Notes under the pieces: model-generated
The model's input: the letters and a program-made list of their open reading frames with translations, nothing else
Databases searched by the model: none
Told to the model about the DNA's origin: nothing
Assembly: GCA_019745565.1 (NCBI GenBank)
Contig: JAIESW010000024.1
Location: 64,129-128,128 of the forward strand
Direction of reading: 5' to 3'
From: Burkholderiales bacterium
GTDB lineage: Bacteria; Pseudomonadota; Gammaproteobacteria; Burkholderiales; Ga0077523
DNA length: 64,000 nt
Shown: positions 26,711 through 34,992 of the stretch, piece after piece
Position numbering within the stretch: position 1 is the stretch's first letter
Layout of the letters: each line of letters begins with the position of its first letter
Translations under genes and position numbers: made by a program

Positions 26711-27309
26711 GCGACCCGATCACCTTCCACTTCGACTTCTCCTCGCCGTACGGGTACCTCGCGAGCACGAAGATCGATGCACTGGGTGCGAAGTACGGGC
26801 GCGAAGTCGTCTGGAAGCCGTTCCTGATCGGGGCGACGTTCAAGGTCACCGGGCTGCCCGCGCTGGTGGAAATCCCGCTCAAGGGTGACTACGCTCGCCA
26901 CGACTTCGCCCGCAGCGCGCGCTTTCATGGTGTGTCGTACCGCCACCCGGAGCCCTTCCCGATCGCAACCCAGGCGCCGGCCCGCGCGTTCTATTGGGTC
27001 GACAAGCAGGACAAGGTTCGCGCGAAGCAGCTCGCGGTGGCGCTGCTCAAGGCCTACTTCGTCGACGGCATCAACATCTCGAATCCGGCCGACACGGTCG
27101 CGGTTGCCAGGGGCCTCGGTCACGATGCCGCCGCTCTCGAAGCGGCCCTGAACGATCCCGCGGTCAAGGCGCTGCTCAAGAGCGAGGTGGATGCCGCCAT
27201 GGCGAAGGGCGTGTTCGGATCGCCCTTCGTGTTCGTCGGCAACGAGGCCTTCTGGGGCATCGATCGCTTCGACCAGATCGAGCGCTGGCTCGCCACGGGA
27301 GGATTCTGA
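26707..27309 (+). CDS. DsbA-family 2-hydroxychromene-2-carboxylate isomerase-like protein
   Basis: Kappa-class GST/HCCA isomerase-like protein of 200 residues. It has [13 protein letters not shown] at the N-terminus, where Ser replaces the DsbA cysteine and contacts glutathione. It also has a helical insertion and the cis-Pro region [18 protein letters not shown]. Family members catalyse glutathione-dependent cis-trans isomerisation in naphthalene degradation, but most homologues have unknown substrates. Here it is translationally coupled to the HIBADH-like gene, and no aromatic degradation genes are near. Confidence 0.85.
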   Translation: MSDPITFHFDFSSPYGYLASTKIDALGAKYGREVVWKPFLIGATFKVTGLPALVEIPLKGDYARHDFARSARFHGVSYRHPEPFPIATQAPARAFYWVDKQDKVRAKQLAVALLKAYFVDGINISNPADTVAVARGLGHDAAALEAALNDPAVKALLKSEVDAAMAKGVFGSPFVFVGNEAFWGIDRFDQIERWLATGGF

Positions 27310-27314
27310 GTCCC

Positions 27315-27911
27315 GTGACCCTGCGTCGGTTTCGTCATCTGTGCGTCTTCTGCGGTTCGAGCCCGGGACGCGATCCGGTCCACACCCGCACCGCGCGCGA
27401 AGTGGGTCGCCTGCTCGCGCACCGGGGCATCGGTGTCGTCTATGGAGGAGGGCGCATCGGCATGATGGGCGCGGTGGCGGAGGCGGCGCTGGCCGAGGGA
27501 GGGACAGTGCTCGGCATCATTCCGGAAGCGCTGATGCGCAGCGAGATCGCCTACCAGGGGCTGACCGAGCTGCGCGTCGTACGGTCGATGCACGAGCGCA
27601 AGCAGATGATGGCGGACGCGTCGGACGGCTTCCTCGCCTTGCCGGGCGGCTTCGGCACCTTAGAGGAGTTCTGCGAGATCCTAACCTGGGCGCAGCTCGG
27701 CATTCACGCGAAGCCCTGCGGTCTGCTCAACGTCGCCGGCTACTACGACCCGTTGATCGCGATGTTCGATCGCGCGGTCGCCGAAGGCTTCGTGCGGGAA
27801 CGGCACCGGGCGCTGATGGTGTCGGACAGCGATCCCGAGCGCCTGCTGGCAGCCATGGCACGGTTCGAGGCCGGCGCTGCCGAGCCGCACCTGGCCCCCG
27901 AGAACGCCTGA
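27315..27911 (+). CDS. LOG family (TIGR00730) nucleotide phosphoribohydrolase
   Basis: Rossmann-like LOG protein of 198 residues with CVFCGSSPG at the N-terminus and the signature [17 protein letters not shown] (PGGxGTxxE). It is predicted to release free bases from nucleoside 5'-monophosphates, including cytokinin-type N6-modified AMP. GTG start at 27315, 5 bp after the previous stop. Its place just before the methylcrotonyl-CoA carboxylase beta gene has no obvious metabolic reason. It may be a passenger, or may clear a nucleotide by-product. Confidence 0.9.
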   Translation: MTLRRFRHLCVFCGSSPGRDPVHTRTAREVGRLLAHRGIGVVYGGGRIGMMGAVAEAALAEGGTVLGIIPEALMRSEIAYQGLTELRVVRSMHERKQMMADASDGFLALPGGFGTLEEFCEILTWAQLGIHAKPCGLLNVAGYYDPLIAMFDRAVAEGFVRERHRALMVSDSDPERLLAAMARFEAGAAEPHLAPENA

Positions 27912-27925
27912 TATTCTTTGGAGCT

Positions 27926-29533
27926 ATGTCCCAGATCCGGTCCAGGCTGAACGCCCGCAGTGACGAGTTCCGCGCCAACGCTGCCGCCATGGGGGGCCTG
28001 GTGGCGGACCTGCGCGACAAGGTGGCGCGCATCGGCCAGGGCGGTGGTGCCGCGGCCCGCGAGAAACACCTGGCACGGGGCAAGCTGCTGCCGCGCGAAC
28101 GGGTCCGCCAGCTGCTGGACGTGGGCTCGCCCTTCCTCGAGCTGTCGCAGCTCGCCGCCTGGGGCATGTACAACGACGAATCGCCTGGCGCCGGCATCAT
28201 CACCGGCATCGGGCGCGTGAGCGGGCGCGAGTGCGTCGTGGTGGCGAACGACGCCACGGTGAAGGGCGGCACCTACTATCCGATGACGGTGAAGAAGCAT
28301 CTGCGCGCGCAGGAGATCGCGCAGCAGAACCGCCTGCCGTGCATCTATCTGGTGGACTCGGGCGGCGCCAACCTGCCCAACCAGGACGACGTGTTTCCCG
28401 ATCGCGAGCACTTCGGGCGCATCTTCTTCAACCAGGCCAACATGTCCGCGCAGGGCATCCCCCAGGTGGCCGTGGTCATGGGCTCGTGCACGGCCGGCGG
28501 CGCGTACGTGCCGGCGATGAGCGACGAGTCGATCATCGTGAAGAACCAGGGCACCATCTTCCTGGGCGGGCCGCCGCTGGTGAAGGCTGCCACCGGCGAA
28601 GTGGTGAGCGCCGAGGAACTGGGTGGCGCCGACGTGCACACGCGCGTCTCCGGCGTGGCCGACCACTATGCGTTGAACGATCGGCATGCGCTCGACATTG
28701 CGCGGCGCATCGTCGCGAACATGAACGGCTCCAAGCGCGTGGATGCCGACGTCGCCGCGCCGCGCGAACCTGCCTATGCCAGCGAAGAACTGCATGGAGT
28801 CATCCCGGCCGACGTACGCAAGCCCTACGACGTGCGCGAGATCATCGCCAGGGTCGTCGACGGGAGCGAACTCGACGAGTTCAAGGCGAACTACGGCACC
28901 ACGCTCGTGTGCGGCTTCGCCCGCGTGTTCGGCTACCCCGTAGGCGTCGTCGCCAACAACGGCATCCTGTTCTCCGAATCCGCACTGAAGGGCGCCCACT
29001 TCATCGAACTGTGCGCGCAGCGCGGCGTGCCGCTCGTGTTCCTGCAGAACATCACCGGCTTCATGGTGGGTCGCAAGTACGAATCCGGCGGCATCGCGAA
29101 GGACGGCGCGAAGATGGTCACGGCGGTCGCCTGTGCCAGGGTGCCGAAGTTCACGTTCATCATCGGCGGCAGCTTCGGTGCCGGGAACTATGGCATGTGC
29201 GGGCGGGCGTTCGGTCCGAGGTTCGTCTGGATGTGGCCCAACGCGCGCATCTCGGTCATGGGCGGAGAACAGGCCGCCAGTGTGCTCGCCCAGGTTCGGC
29301 GCGACGGCATCGAGGCGAAGGGCGGGGCCTGGAGCAGTGAGGAGGAAGCCCGGTTCAAGGCGCCGATCCGCGCCCAGTACGAAACCCAGGGACACCCCTA
29401 TTACGCGAGCGCGCGGTTGTGGGACGACGGCGTGATCGATCCGGCGGAGACCCGGATGGTGCTGGGGCTGGGCCTGTCGGCGGCATACAACGCGCCAGTG
29501 GAGCGCACCCGGTTCGGGGTGTTCCGCATGTGA
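27926..29533 (+). CDS. liuB: Methylcrotonyl-CoA carboxylase beta subunit (carboxyltransferase)
   Basis: Carboxyltransferase of 535 residues that transfers carboxybiotin to 3-methylcrotonyl-CoA. Characteristic segments are [48 protein letters not shown], and the C-terminal [20 protein letters not shown] and [15 protein letters not shown] acyl-CoA pocket. Length matches the MCC beta family. It pairs with the biotinylated alpha subunit 1.3 kb downstream, separated by the TfoX-like and hydratase genes. A weak SD (TTGGAG) precedes ATG 27926. Confidence 0.95.
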   Translation: MSQIRSRLNARSDEFRANAAAMGGLVADLRDKVARIGQGGGAAAREKHLARGKLLPRERVRQLLDVGSPFLELSQLAAWGMYNDESPGAGIITGIGRVSGRECVVVANDATVKGGTYYPMTVKKHLRAQEIAQQNRLPCIYLVDSGGANLPNQDDVFPDREHFGRIFFNQANMSAQGIPQVAVVMGSCTAGGAYVPAMSDESIIVKNQGTIFLGGPPLVKAATGEVVSAEELGGADVHTRVSGVADHYALNDRHALDIARRIVANMNGSKRVDADVAAPREPAYASEELHGVIPADVRKPYDVREIIARVVDGSELDEFKANYGTTLVCGFARVFGYPVGVVANNGILFSESALKGAHFIELCAQRGVPLVFLQNITGFMVGRKYESGGIAKDGAKMVTAVACARVPKFTFIIGGSFGAGNYGMCGRAFGPRFVWMWPNARISVMGGEQAASVLAQVRRDGIEAKGGAWSSEEEARFKAPIRAQYETQGHPYYASARLWDDGVIDPAETRMVLGLGLSAAYNAPVERTRFGVFRM

Positions 29534-29561
29534 CGCGGGAGACGGGGAGCGAGGCAGAACG

Positions 29562-29858
29562 ATGGTCGAGAAGAAACCGGAATCGAAAGGACGACCGTCC
29601 GCGGAGGTGGACGTCGTCACGCTGAAGAACATCGGTCCGCAGTCGGGCAAGTGGCTCGCGGCGGTGGGCATCCGTACCAAGAAGGATCTGGAGGAGCTCG
29701 GTGCGGTGAACGCGTTTCGCCTGATGAAGAGCCACGGGTACAACGTGACGCCGGTGATGCTCTATGCGTTGCAGGGCGCGTTGATGGATCTGCATTGGAA
29801 CCGTCTGCCCGGCAAGCTCAAGGACGAACTGCGGGCGAAGGCGCGTGCCGATGAGTGA
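29562..29858 (+). CDS. Stand-alone TfoX C-terminal domain protein
   Basis: The 98-residue protein consists of a TfoX/Sxy C-terminal domain only, a helix-hairpin-helix-like fold with LKNIGPQSGKWLAAVGIRT and LYALQGALMDLHW. Full TfoX/Sxy proteins regulate natural competence and carry an extra N-terminal domain that is absent here. Single-domain versions are common and uncharacterised. Its last 8 bp overlap the start of the hydratase gene, so it is a true operon member. Confidence 0.85.
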   Translation: MVEKKPESKGRPSAEVDVVTLKNIGPQSGKWLAAVGIRTKKDLEELGAVNAFRLMKSHGYNVTPVMLYALQGALMDLHWNRLPGKLKDELRAKARADE

Positions 29859-30642
29859 GCCGCTCACGACGGTCGACGTCGCCTCCGACGGAGTGGCGCA
29901 CCTCACCATGAACCGGCCGGACGTGCACAACGCGTTCGACGACGTGCTGATCGCCGAACTCACCGAACGCCTGCGGCAACTGGACCACGATGCGCAAGTG
30001 CGTGTCGTGGTGCTGGCGGCGAACGGGAAGAGCTTTTCCGCCGGGGCCGACCTCAACTGGATGAAGCGCATGGCGCGCTATTCGGAGGCCGAGAACCTGC
30101 GCGACGCGATGCACCTCGCGGGGCTGATGTATACGCTCGACCGGATGCGCAAGCCGACCATCGCTCGCGTGCAGGGTGCGGCGTTCGGCGGTGGCGTGGG
30201 CCTGGTCGCCTGCTGCGACATGGCGGTCGCGGCGCGCGAGGCGCAGTTCTGCCTGTCCGAAGTGCGGCTGGGATTGATCCCCGCCGTGATCAGTCCCTAC
30301 GTGGTGCAGGCCATCGGCGCACGGGCGGCGCGACGCTACTTCCTGACCGCGGAACGGTTCGATGCCGCGGAAGCCCATCATCTCGGTCTGGTGAGCAAGA
30401 TGGTCGAGGCGGACCAGCTCGACGAGACCGTGACGACGCTGACCGGTCATCTGCTGAAGGGTGGTCCGCACGCCATCGCCGCCGCGAAGGACCTGATCGC
30501 GGCGGTGAACGACCGACCGATCGAGATGCCGGTGGTGGAAGACACGGCCCGGCGCATCGCCCAGCAACGCGCGAGCGTCGAAGGGCGCGAGGGCGTGGCG
30601 GCGTTCCTCGAGAAGCGGGCCGCTGCGTGGATCGGACGTTAG
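29851..30642 (+). CDS. liuC: Methylglutaconyl-CoA hydratase (enoyl-CoA hydratase family)
   Basis: Crotonase-fold protein of 263 residues. The oxyanion-hole motifs are FSAGADLNWMKRM and GAAFGGGVGLVACCDMAVA, and the second catalytic Glu lies in CLSEVRLGLIPAVISPYVV. Between the MCC subunits it should hydrate 3-methylglutaconyl-CoA to HMG-CoA. The ADLNWM sequence after the oxyanion turn is typical of liuC/AUH-type enzymes. ATG 29851 overlaps the TfoX-like gene. It is followed by a 160-bp gap with a perfect 29-bp inverted repeat. Confidence 0.9.
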   Translation: MSEPLTTVDVASDGVAHLTMNRPDVHNAFDDVLIAELTERLRQLDHDAQVRVVVLAANGKSFSAGADLNWMKRMARYSEAENLRDAMHLAGLMYTLDRMRKPTIARVQGAAFGGGVGLVACCDMAVAAREAQFCLSEVRLGLIPAVISPYVVQAIGARAARRYFLTAERFDAAEAHHLGLVSKMVEADQLDETVTTLTGHLLKGGPHAIAAAKDLIAAVNDRPIEMPVVEDTARRIAQQRASVEGREGVAAFLEKRAAAWIGR

Positions 30643-30649
30643 AGGCAAA

Positions 30650-30779
30650 ACAAAGCGTGAAACACGAAGGACACGAAGCGCACGAAGGAAAACCACGGAA
30701 AGCGCTTCCTCGTGGCACCGCCCGCCCTGTCTTCCATCGTGCTCCTTCGTGCGCTTCGTGTCCTTCGTGTTGAAAGAGG
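30650..30779. repeat. Intergenic inverted repeat, family A copy 2 (perfect 29-bp arms)
   Basis: Arms 30661-30689 and 30743-30771 are perfectly complementary over 29 bp and enclose a 53-nt loop. Each arm is three degenerate CACGAAG units. The flanks share AAAGCGTGAAACACGAAGG and, on the right, a TTGAAAGAGGTT-like end with copy 1. It fills the gap between liuC and liuD within the operon. Confidence 0.9.
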
Positions 30780-30802
30780 TTCCTTTCTCCAACCTTGCGT
30801 AA

Positions 30803-32812
30803 ATGTTCGACAAGATCCTCATAGCCAACCGCGGCGAGATCGCCTGCCGGGTCGCCCGCACCGCTAAGCGCCTCGGCATCCGCACGGTCGCCGTCTATTC
30901 CGAGGCCGACGCCGGCGCGATGCACGTGGCCTCCTGCGACGAGGCCTGTCTCATCGGTCCGCCGCCGGTCCGCGACAGCTATCTGCGCATCGACCGCATC
31001 GTCGATGCGGCGATGCGTTCCGGTGCGCGCGCCGTGCATCCCGGGTACGGATTCCTGTCGGAGAACGAAGACTTCGCGGAGGCATGTGCGGCCGCCGGCA
31101 TCGTGTTCATCGGGCCGCCGGTGGCTGCCATCCGCGCCATGGGATCGAAGAGTGCGGCCAAAGCGCTCATGGAGAACGCTGGTGTTCCGCTGGTGCCGGG
31201 CTATCACGGTGAGGCGCAGGACATAGATCTGCTTGCGCGCGAGGCCGAACGTGTCGGCTATCCGGTGTTGATCAAGGCCTCCGCGGGCGGCGGCGGGAAG
31301 GGCATGCGGATCGTCCGCACCCCGGCGGAACTCAAGGACGCGGTGGCCTCCGCCAAGCGCGAAGCCGCCTCCTCGTTCGGTGACGACAAGGTGCTGATCG
31401 AGCGCTATCTCACGCGGCCGCGCCATGTGGAACTGCAGGTGTTCGCGGATACCCACGGCAACTGCATCCACCTGTTCGAGCGCGACTGCTCGGTGCAGCG
31501 GCGGCACCAGAAGGTGCTTGAGGAAGCGCCCGCTCCCGGTATGACCTCGGAGCGCCGGCGTCAGATGGGCTCGGCCGCCGTTGCCGCGGCGAACGCGGTG
31601 AACTACGTCGGCGCCGGCACCGTCGAGTTCATCCTCGACGAATCGGGCGAGTTCTACTTCATGGAAATGAACACACGCCTGCAGGTGGAGCACCCGGTCA
31701 CGGAGATGATCACGGGGCTCGATCTGGTCGAATGGCAGTTGCGCGTCGCCGCGGGCGAACCGCTCCCGCTGACGCAGGAAGAAGTGACGGTCCACGGCCA
31801 TGCGATCGAGGCGCGCGTGTACGCGGAGGATCCGGCGCGCGGCTTCCTGCCGTCGATCGGGCGCCTGGCGCACCTGCGCGAACCGGCCACCTCGAAGCAC
31901 GTGCGCGTCGACACCGGCGTGCGCGCCGGCGACGAGATCGGGGTGCACTACGATCCGATGATCGCGAAGCTGATCTGTTGGGACGTGGATCGGCCCTCGG
32001 CACTGCGCCGCCTGCGTCGCGCTCTCGGCGAATACCAGGTCGCGGGCGTTTCCAACAACGTCGCTTTCCTCGCAGCGCTGACGGCCCACCGCGCGTTCGC
32101 GCAGGCGCACGAGGATACGTCGCTGCTCGATACCGGCCTCATCGAACGCCACCAGGCGGAACTGTTTCCGCCGGCCGCACCAATCCCCGACGCCGTGCTT
32201 GCCGTGGCGACACTGTCCGAGTTGCTGCATGCGGACGCGCTCGCGCGGGAGCGTGCAGCGGCTTCCGGCGATCCGCATTCGCCGTGGCATGGGTCGAGCG
32301 GCTGGCGCCTGAACGAGGACAATTTCCACGTGCTGCGTTTCCTCGATGCCGGCAAGGCGGTCGCGGTCACGGCGCACTATCGTGCCGACGGCTACGAGTT
32401 CGAGCTGCCAGGCTCGCGCTCGTCGGTGCGTGGGTTGCTGAAAGTGGACGGGAGCATGGCGGTGGACATCGACGGCACGTGCTTCGATGCCACCGTGGTG
32501 CGGCTGGGGACCGTGCTCGAGGTGTTCGCGTTGGGTTCGACCCACCGGATCGAGATCGAAGTCCCCGACCGCGGTGGCGACGACGCGGACGGCGGATCGC
32601 TCGCCGCGCCGATGCCGGGCAGCGTGATCGAGGTGCTGGTGAAGCCCGGCGATACCGTGGCGAAGGGTGCCGCTCTGATGATCATCGAGGCGATGAAGAT
32701 GGAGCACACTATCGCCGCACCCGCGGCCGGAACGGTGAAGGAAGTCTATTTCGCGAAAGGCGATCAGGTGGCCGAAGGGGTCGATCTGATCGGATTCGAG
32801 GCGGGCGCATGA
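30803..32812 (+). CDS. liuD: Methylcrotonyl-CoA carboxylase alpha subunit (biotin carboxylase/BCCP)
   Basis: Biotin-dependent carboxylase subunit of 669 residues. The biotin carboxylase domain (about 1-450) has the ATP-grasp glycine loop KASAGGGGKGMRI, EMNTRLQVEHPVTEMITG and the ERDCSVQRRHQK segment. An MCC-type BT linker follows, then a C-terminal BCCP with biotinyl Lys632 in IIEAMKMEHTI, 38 residues from the end. It drives ATP-dependent carboxylation of 3-methylcrotonyl-CoA with the beta subunit. No clear SD is seen; the start lies about 30 bp after the family A repeat. Its stop overlaps liuE (ATGA). Confidence 0.95.
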   Translation: MFDKILIANRGEIACRVARTAKRLGIRTVAVYSEADAGAMHVASCDEACLIGPPPVRDSYLRIDRIVDAAMRSGARAVHPGYGFLSENEDFAEACAAAGIVFIGPPVAAIRAMGSKSAAKALMENAGVPLVPGYHGEAQDIDLLAREAERVGYPVLIKASAGGGGKGMRIVRTPAELKDAVASAKREAASSFGDDKVLIERYLTRPRHVELQVFADTHGNCIHLFERDCSVQRRHQKVLEEAPAPGMTSERRRQMGSAAVAAANAVNYVGAGTVEFILDESGEFYFMEMNTRLQVEHPVTEMITGLDLVEWQLRVAAGEPLPLTQEEVTVHGHAIEARVYAEDPARGFLPSIGRLAHLREPATSKHVRVDTGVRAGDEIGVHYDPMIAKLICWDVDRPSALRRLRRALGEYQVAGVSNNVAFLAALTAHRAFAQAHEDTSLLDTGLIERHQAELFPPAAPIPDAVLAVATLSELLHADALARERAAASGDPHSPWHGSSGWRLNEDNFHVLRFLDAGKAVAVTAHYRADGYEFELPGSRSSVRGLLKVDGSMAVDIDGTCFDATVVRLGTVLEVFALGSTHRIEIEVPDRGGDDADGGSLAAPMPGSVIEVLVKPGDTVAKGAALMIIEAMKMEHTIAAPAAGTVKEVYFAKGDQVAEGVDLIGFEAGA

Positions 32813-33723
32813 AATATCCGCACAAGGTGAAGATGGTCGACGTCGGTCCGCGTGACGGTCTGCAGAACGAGTCCGCACCGGTGTCCACCGAGGTCAAGGT
32901 CAGGTTGATCGAGCGGCTCGCCGACGCCGGCCTGCCGGTGGTGGAGGCGACCAGCTTCGTGTCACCCAAGTGGGTACCGCAGATGGCGGATGCCGCGGAG
33001 GTCATGGCGCGCATCCGGCGCAAGCCCGGTGTGAGCTACCCGGTGCTGGTGCCGAACCTGAAAGGTCTCGAAGGCGCTCTCGCCGCCAGGGCGGAGGAGG
33101 TGGCCGTCTTCGCCGCGGCGTCCGAGGCGTTCTCGAAGCGCAACATCAACTGCACCATCGACGAATCGCTCGATCGCTTCGCACCCGTGTGCGAGGCGGC
33201 GGCGGCGAAGGGCGTGCGCGTGCGCGGCTACGTTTCTTGTGTGCTCGGTTGTCCCTACGAAGGCGAAGTCGCGCCCGAGGCGGTCGCGCACGTTTCGCGG
33301 CGGCTGTACGCGATGGGCTGCTACGAGGTGTCCCTGGGCGACACCATCGGCACGGGCACGCCGGCGAAGGCGCAGCGCATGGTTGAAGCGGTTGCGAAGC
33401 ACGTTCCCGTGGAGCGGCTCGCCGGGCATTTCCACGACACCTACGGCCAGGCGCTCGGTAACATCGTTGCGGTGATGGAACTGGGCGTGGCCACGTTCGA
33501 CAGTTCCGTGGCCGGGCTCGGCGGATGTCCCTACGCGAAGGGCGCGACCGGCAACGTTGCGAGCGAGGACGTGCTGTACCTCATGAACGGTCTCGACATC
33601 GAGACCGGCGTCGACCTCGAACGGCTCGTGGATGCAGGGGTCGAGATCTGCACCGCCATCGGCCGCGAGAACGTGTCGAGGGCCGGTCGGGCACTGGCCG
33701 CCAAGCGCGCTGCGGCGCGCTAA
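32809..33723 (+). CDS. liuE: Hydroxymethylglutaryl-CoA lyase
   Basis: TIM-barrel HMG-CoA lyase of 304 residues that splits HMG-CoA to acetoacetate and acetyl-CoA. It shows MVDVGPRDGLQNE at the N-terminus, metal ligands in GHFHDTYGQALGN, and the signature loop GGCPYAKGATGNVASEDV with the catalytic Cys. Last gene of the liu run, translationally coupled to liuD. Downstream lie a G/C-rich repeat and a 12-bp hairpin that may end the transcript. Confidence 0.95.
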   Translation: MKYPHKVKMVDVGPRDGLQNESAPVSTEVKVRLIERLADAGLPVVEATSFVSPKWVPQMADAAEVMARIRRKPGVSYPVLVPNLKGLEGALAARAEEVAVFAAASEAFSKRNINCTIDESLDRFAPVCEAAAAKGVRVRGYVSCVLGCPYEGEVAPEAVAHVSRRLYAMGCYEVSLGDTIGTGTPAKAQRMVEAVAKHVPVERLAGHFHDTYGQALGNIVAVMELGVATFDSSVAGLGGCPYAKGATGNVASEDVLYLMNGLDIETGVDLERLVDAGVEICTAIGRENVSRAGRALAAKRAAAR

Positions 33724-33800
33724 GGGGGACGTCCCCCCGACAGCCTGCGGCCTTTCCCCCCAAGGGGGCCAGCCCTCTTGGGGCGGCCCGGCGAAGGCTG
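33724..33800. repeat. G/C-rich intergenic repeat, family C copy 1
   Basis: It begins with the palindrome GGGGGACGTCCCCC and contains CCCCAAG and CTTGGGG pairing arms. CTTGGGGCGGCCCGGCG (33777-33793) recurs in inverse orientation at 49980-49996. This looks like the G/C-rich intergenic elements familiar from Burkholderiales genomes. It lies directly after the liuE stop. Confidence 0.65.
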
Positions 33801-33817
33801 AGGCTGCGGTGGAACGG

Positions 33818-33846
33818 TGCCCGTGCGGCGTGCAGCCGCACGGGCA
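33818..33846. terminator. Perfect 12-bp hairpin between convergent genes
   Basis: TGCCCGTGCGGC and GCCGCACGGGCA pair perfectly around a 5-nt loop. It lies between the end of liuE (plus) and the stop of the small secreted protein gene (minus), so it could serve transcripts from either side. There is no T-run on either strand, so intrinsic termination would be atypical. Confidence 0.5.
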
Positions 33847-33857
33847 GTCGGTCGACC

Positions 33858-33986
33858 TTACTTCTTGTCGTCCTTCGGGGCTTCCTTCTTGGTCTCGTCG
33901 GTCTTGTCGCCGGCGAACGCGGCCGGGGCGATGGCGACGGTCAACAGGGCGGAACCCAGCAGGGCAGCGATCAGCTTCTTGAACAT
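33858..33986 (-). CDS. Small secreted Lys/Asp-rich protein (42 aa)
   Basis: A 42-residue gene starting at ATG 33986 behind a strong SD (GGAAGGAGAAG). The N-terminus is a clean Sec signal peptide (FKKLIAALLGSALLTVAIAP, then AAFAG). The mature part is only about 18 residues, charged and rich in Lys, Asp and Glu (DKTDETKKEAPKDDKK). It is divergent from the DUF6502 gene, with the paired GTGG/CCCAC palindromes between them. I recognise no named family; short exported charged peptides of this style are frequent in betaproteobacteria. Confidence 0.8.
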   Translation of the reverse strand: MFKKLIAALLGSALLTVAIAPAAFAGDKTDETKKEAPKDDKK

Positions 33987-34019
33987 GGTCTTCTCCTTCC
34001 ACACAGGTTGCAATGTGAC

Positions 34020-34069
34020 GTGGGAAACATACCCACGCGAGAAACATCGTATGTGGTAAAATTTCCCAC
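34020..34069. promoter_or_regulatory. Two 17-bp GTGG-N8-CCCAC palindromes (operator candidate)
   Basis: GTGGGAAACATACCCAC (34020-34036) and GTGGTAAAATTTCCCAC (34053-34069) agree at 13 of 17 positions and start 33 bp apart, about three helical turns. A third half-site TTTCCCAC lies at 34099-34106. The second copy overlaps a TAAAAT -10-like element (34057-34062). Position between two divergent genes suggests a shared regulator. Confidence 0.6.
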
Positions 34070-34131
34070 GTCAACAACTCGATTAGCGTCGTGTGCGGTT
34101 TCCCACCAACCCGACCGACTGGACGCTCCCG

Positions 34132-34992
34132 ATGGCAGCCGACCAATCCGATTCCACCTCGCCCGGCGCGCCGCCGGGACCTTTGCTCGCGGCGCTGCGG
34201 CGCCTGCTGCAGCCGCTCGTGCGACTGGCGATCGCGCGTGGCATCACCTACCCCGCGCTGTCCGAGCTCATCAAGGAACTGTTCGTCGAAGTGGCCGACC
34301 GGGATTTCGCCCTCGCCGGCAAGGCACAGACCGACAGTCGACTCACGTTGCTGACCGGCGTGCACCGCAAGGATGTGAAGCGCCTGCGGGAGGAGAAGTC
34401 ACGGTCCGCGCACGCGCGCATGCCGCGCAGCGTTTCCCTCGGGGCGCAGATTGCGTCGGCCTGGAGTACGCGGCCCGGATACGTGGACGCGGATGGTGCG
34501 CCGCTGCCGCTGCCCAGATCGGCTGCCGACGGCAGCGAGGCATCCTTCGAAGCGCTGGTGGCATCGGTCAGCAAGGACATCCGGCCCCGGGCGGTGCTGG
34601 ACGAGTGGATCCGGCTCGGCGTGGTGAGCGTGGACGACCAGGGCCGCGTGCATCTGGACAGTGCTGCCTTCGTGCCGGGCAGCGGATTCGAGGAGATGAG
34701 CTTCTACCTGGGGCAGAACATCCACGACCATATCGCGGCGATCGATCACAACCTCGCGAGCGGTGCCGAACGCTTTCTCGAGCGTTGCGTGCACTACGAC
34801 CACGTGGCGCCCGAGTCGTTGCCGGAACTGGCGCGGCTCGCCGAGTTGCACGGGATGAAGGCGTTGCGCGCAGTGAACGCGCGCGCCGCGTCACCGCAGA
34901 CCCGCGGCGGCGACTGGCGCATGAACTTTGGCATCTATTTTTTTGCCGAACCGCTCCCGGGCGGATCGCAGGAGCAACAGAATGCAGGCTAG
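34132..34992 (+). CDS. DUF6502 family protein
   Basis: Protein of about 286 residues. The N-terminal helical region PLLAALRRLLQPLVRLAIARGITYPALSELIKELFVE reads as a winged-helix-like DNA-binding or interaction module, followed by LTGVHRKDVKRLREE and a C-terminal helical half. This layout matches DUF6502, whose function is unknown. I prefer ATG 34132 because the third TTTCCCAC box lies just upstream; GTG 34093 is an in-frame alternative adding 13 residues. It overlaps the DUF5666 gene by 11 bp, a pairing that suggests a functional couple. Confidence 0.75.
   Translation: MAADQSDSTSPGAPPGPLLAALRRLLQPLVRLAIARGITYPALSELIKELFVEVADRDFALAGKAQTDSRLTLLTGVHRKDVKRLREEKSRSAHARMPRSVSLGAQIASAWSTRPGYVDADGAPLPLPRSAADGSEASFEALVASVSKDIRPRAVLDEWIRLGVVSVDDQGRVHLDSAAFVPGSGFEEMSFYLGQNIHDHIAAIDHNLASGAERFLERCVHYDHVAPESLPELARLAELHGMKALRAVNARAASPQTRGGDWRMNFGIYFFAEPLPGGSQEQQNAG

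Noticed and set aside
27315-27911. Lysine decarboxylase annotation for the LOG protein
   Set aside because: The PGGxGTxxE signature belongs to LOG phosphoribohydrolases. The lysine decarboxylase label is an old misannotation of this family.
25624-30779. CRISPR-like repeat content of the CACGAAGG elements
   Set aside because: Units are degenerate, adjacent and arranged as inverted arms. There are no regularly spaced unique spacers and no cas genes.
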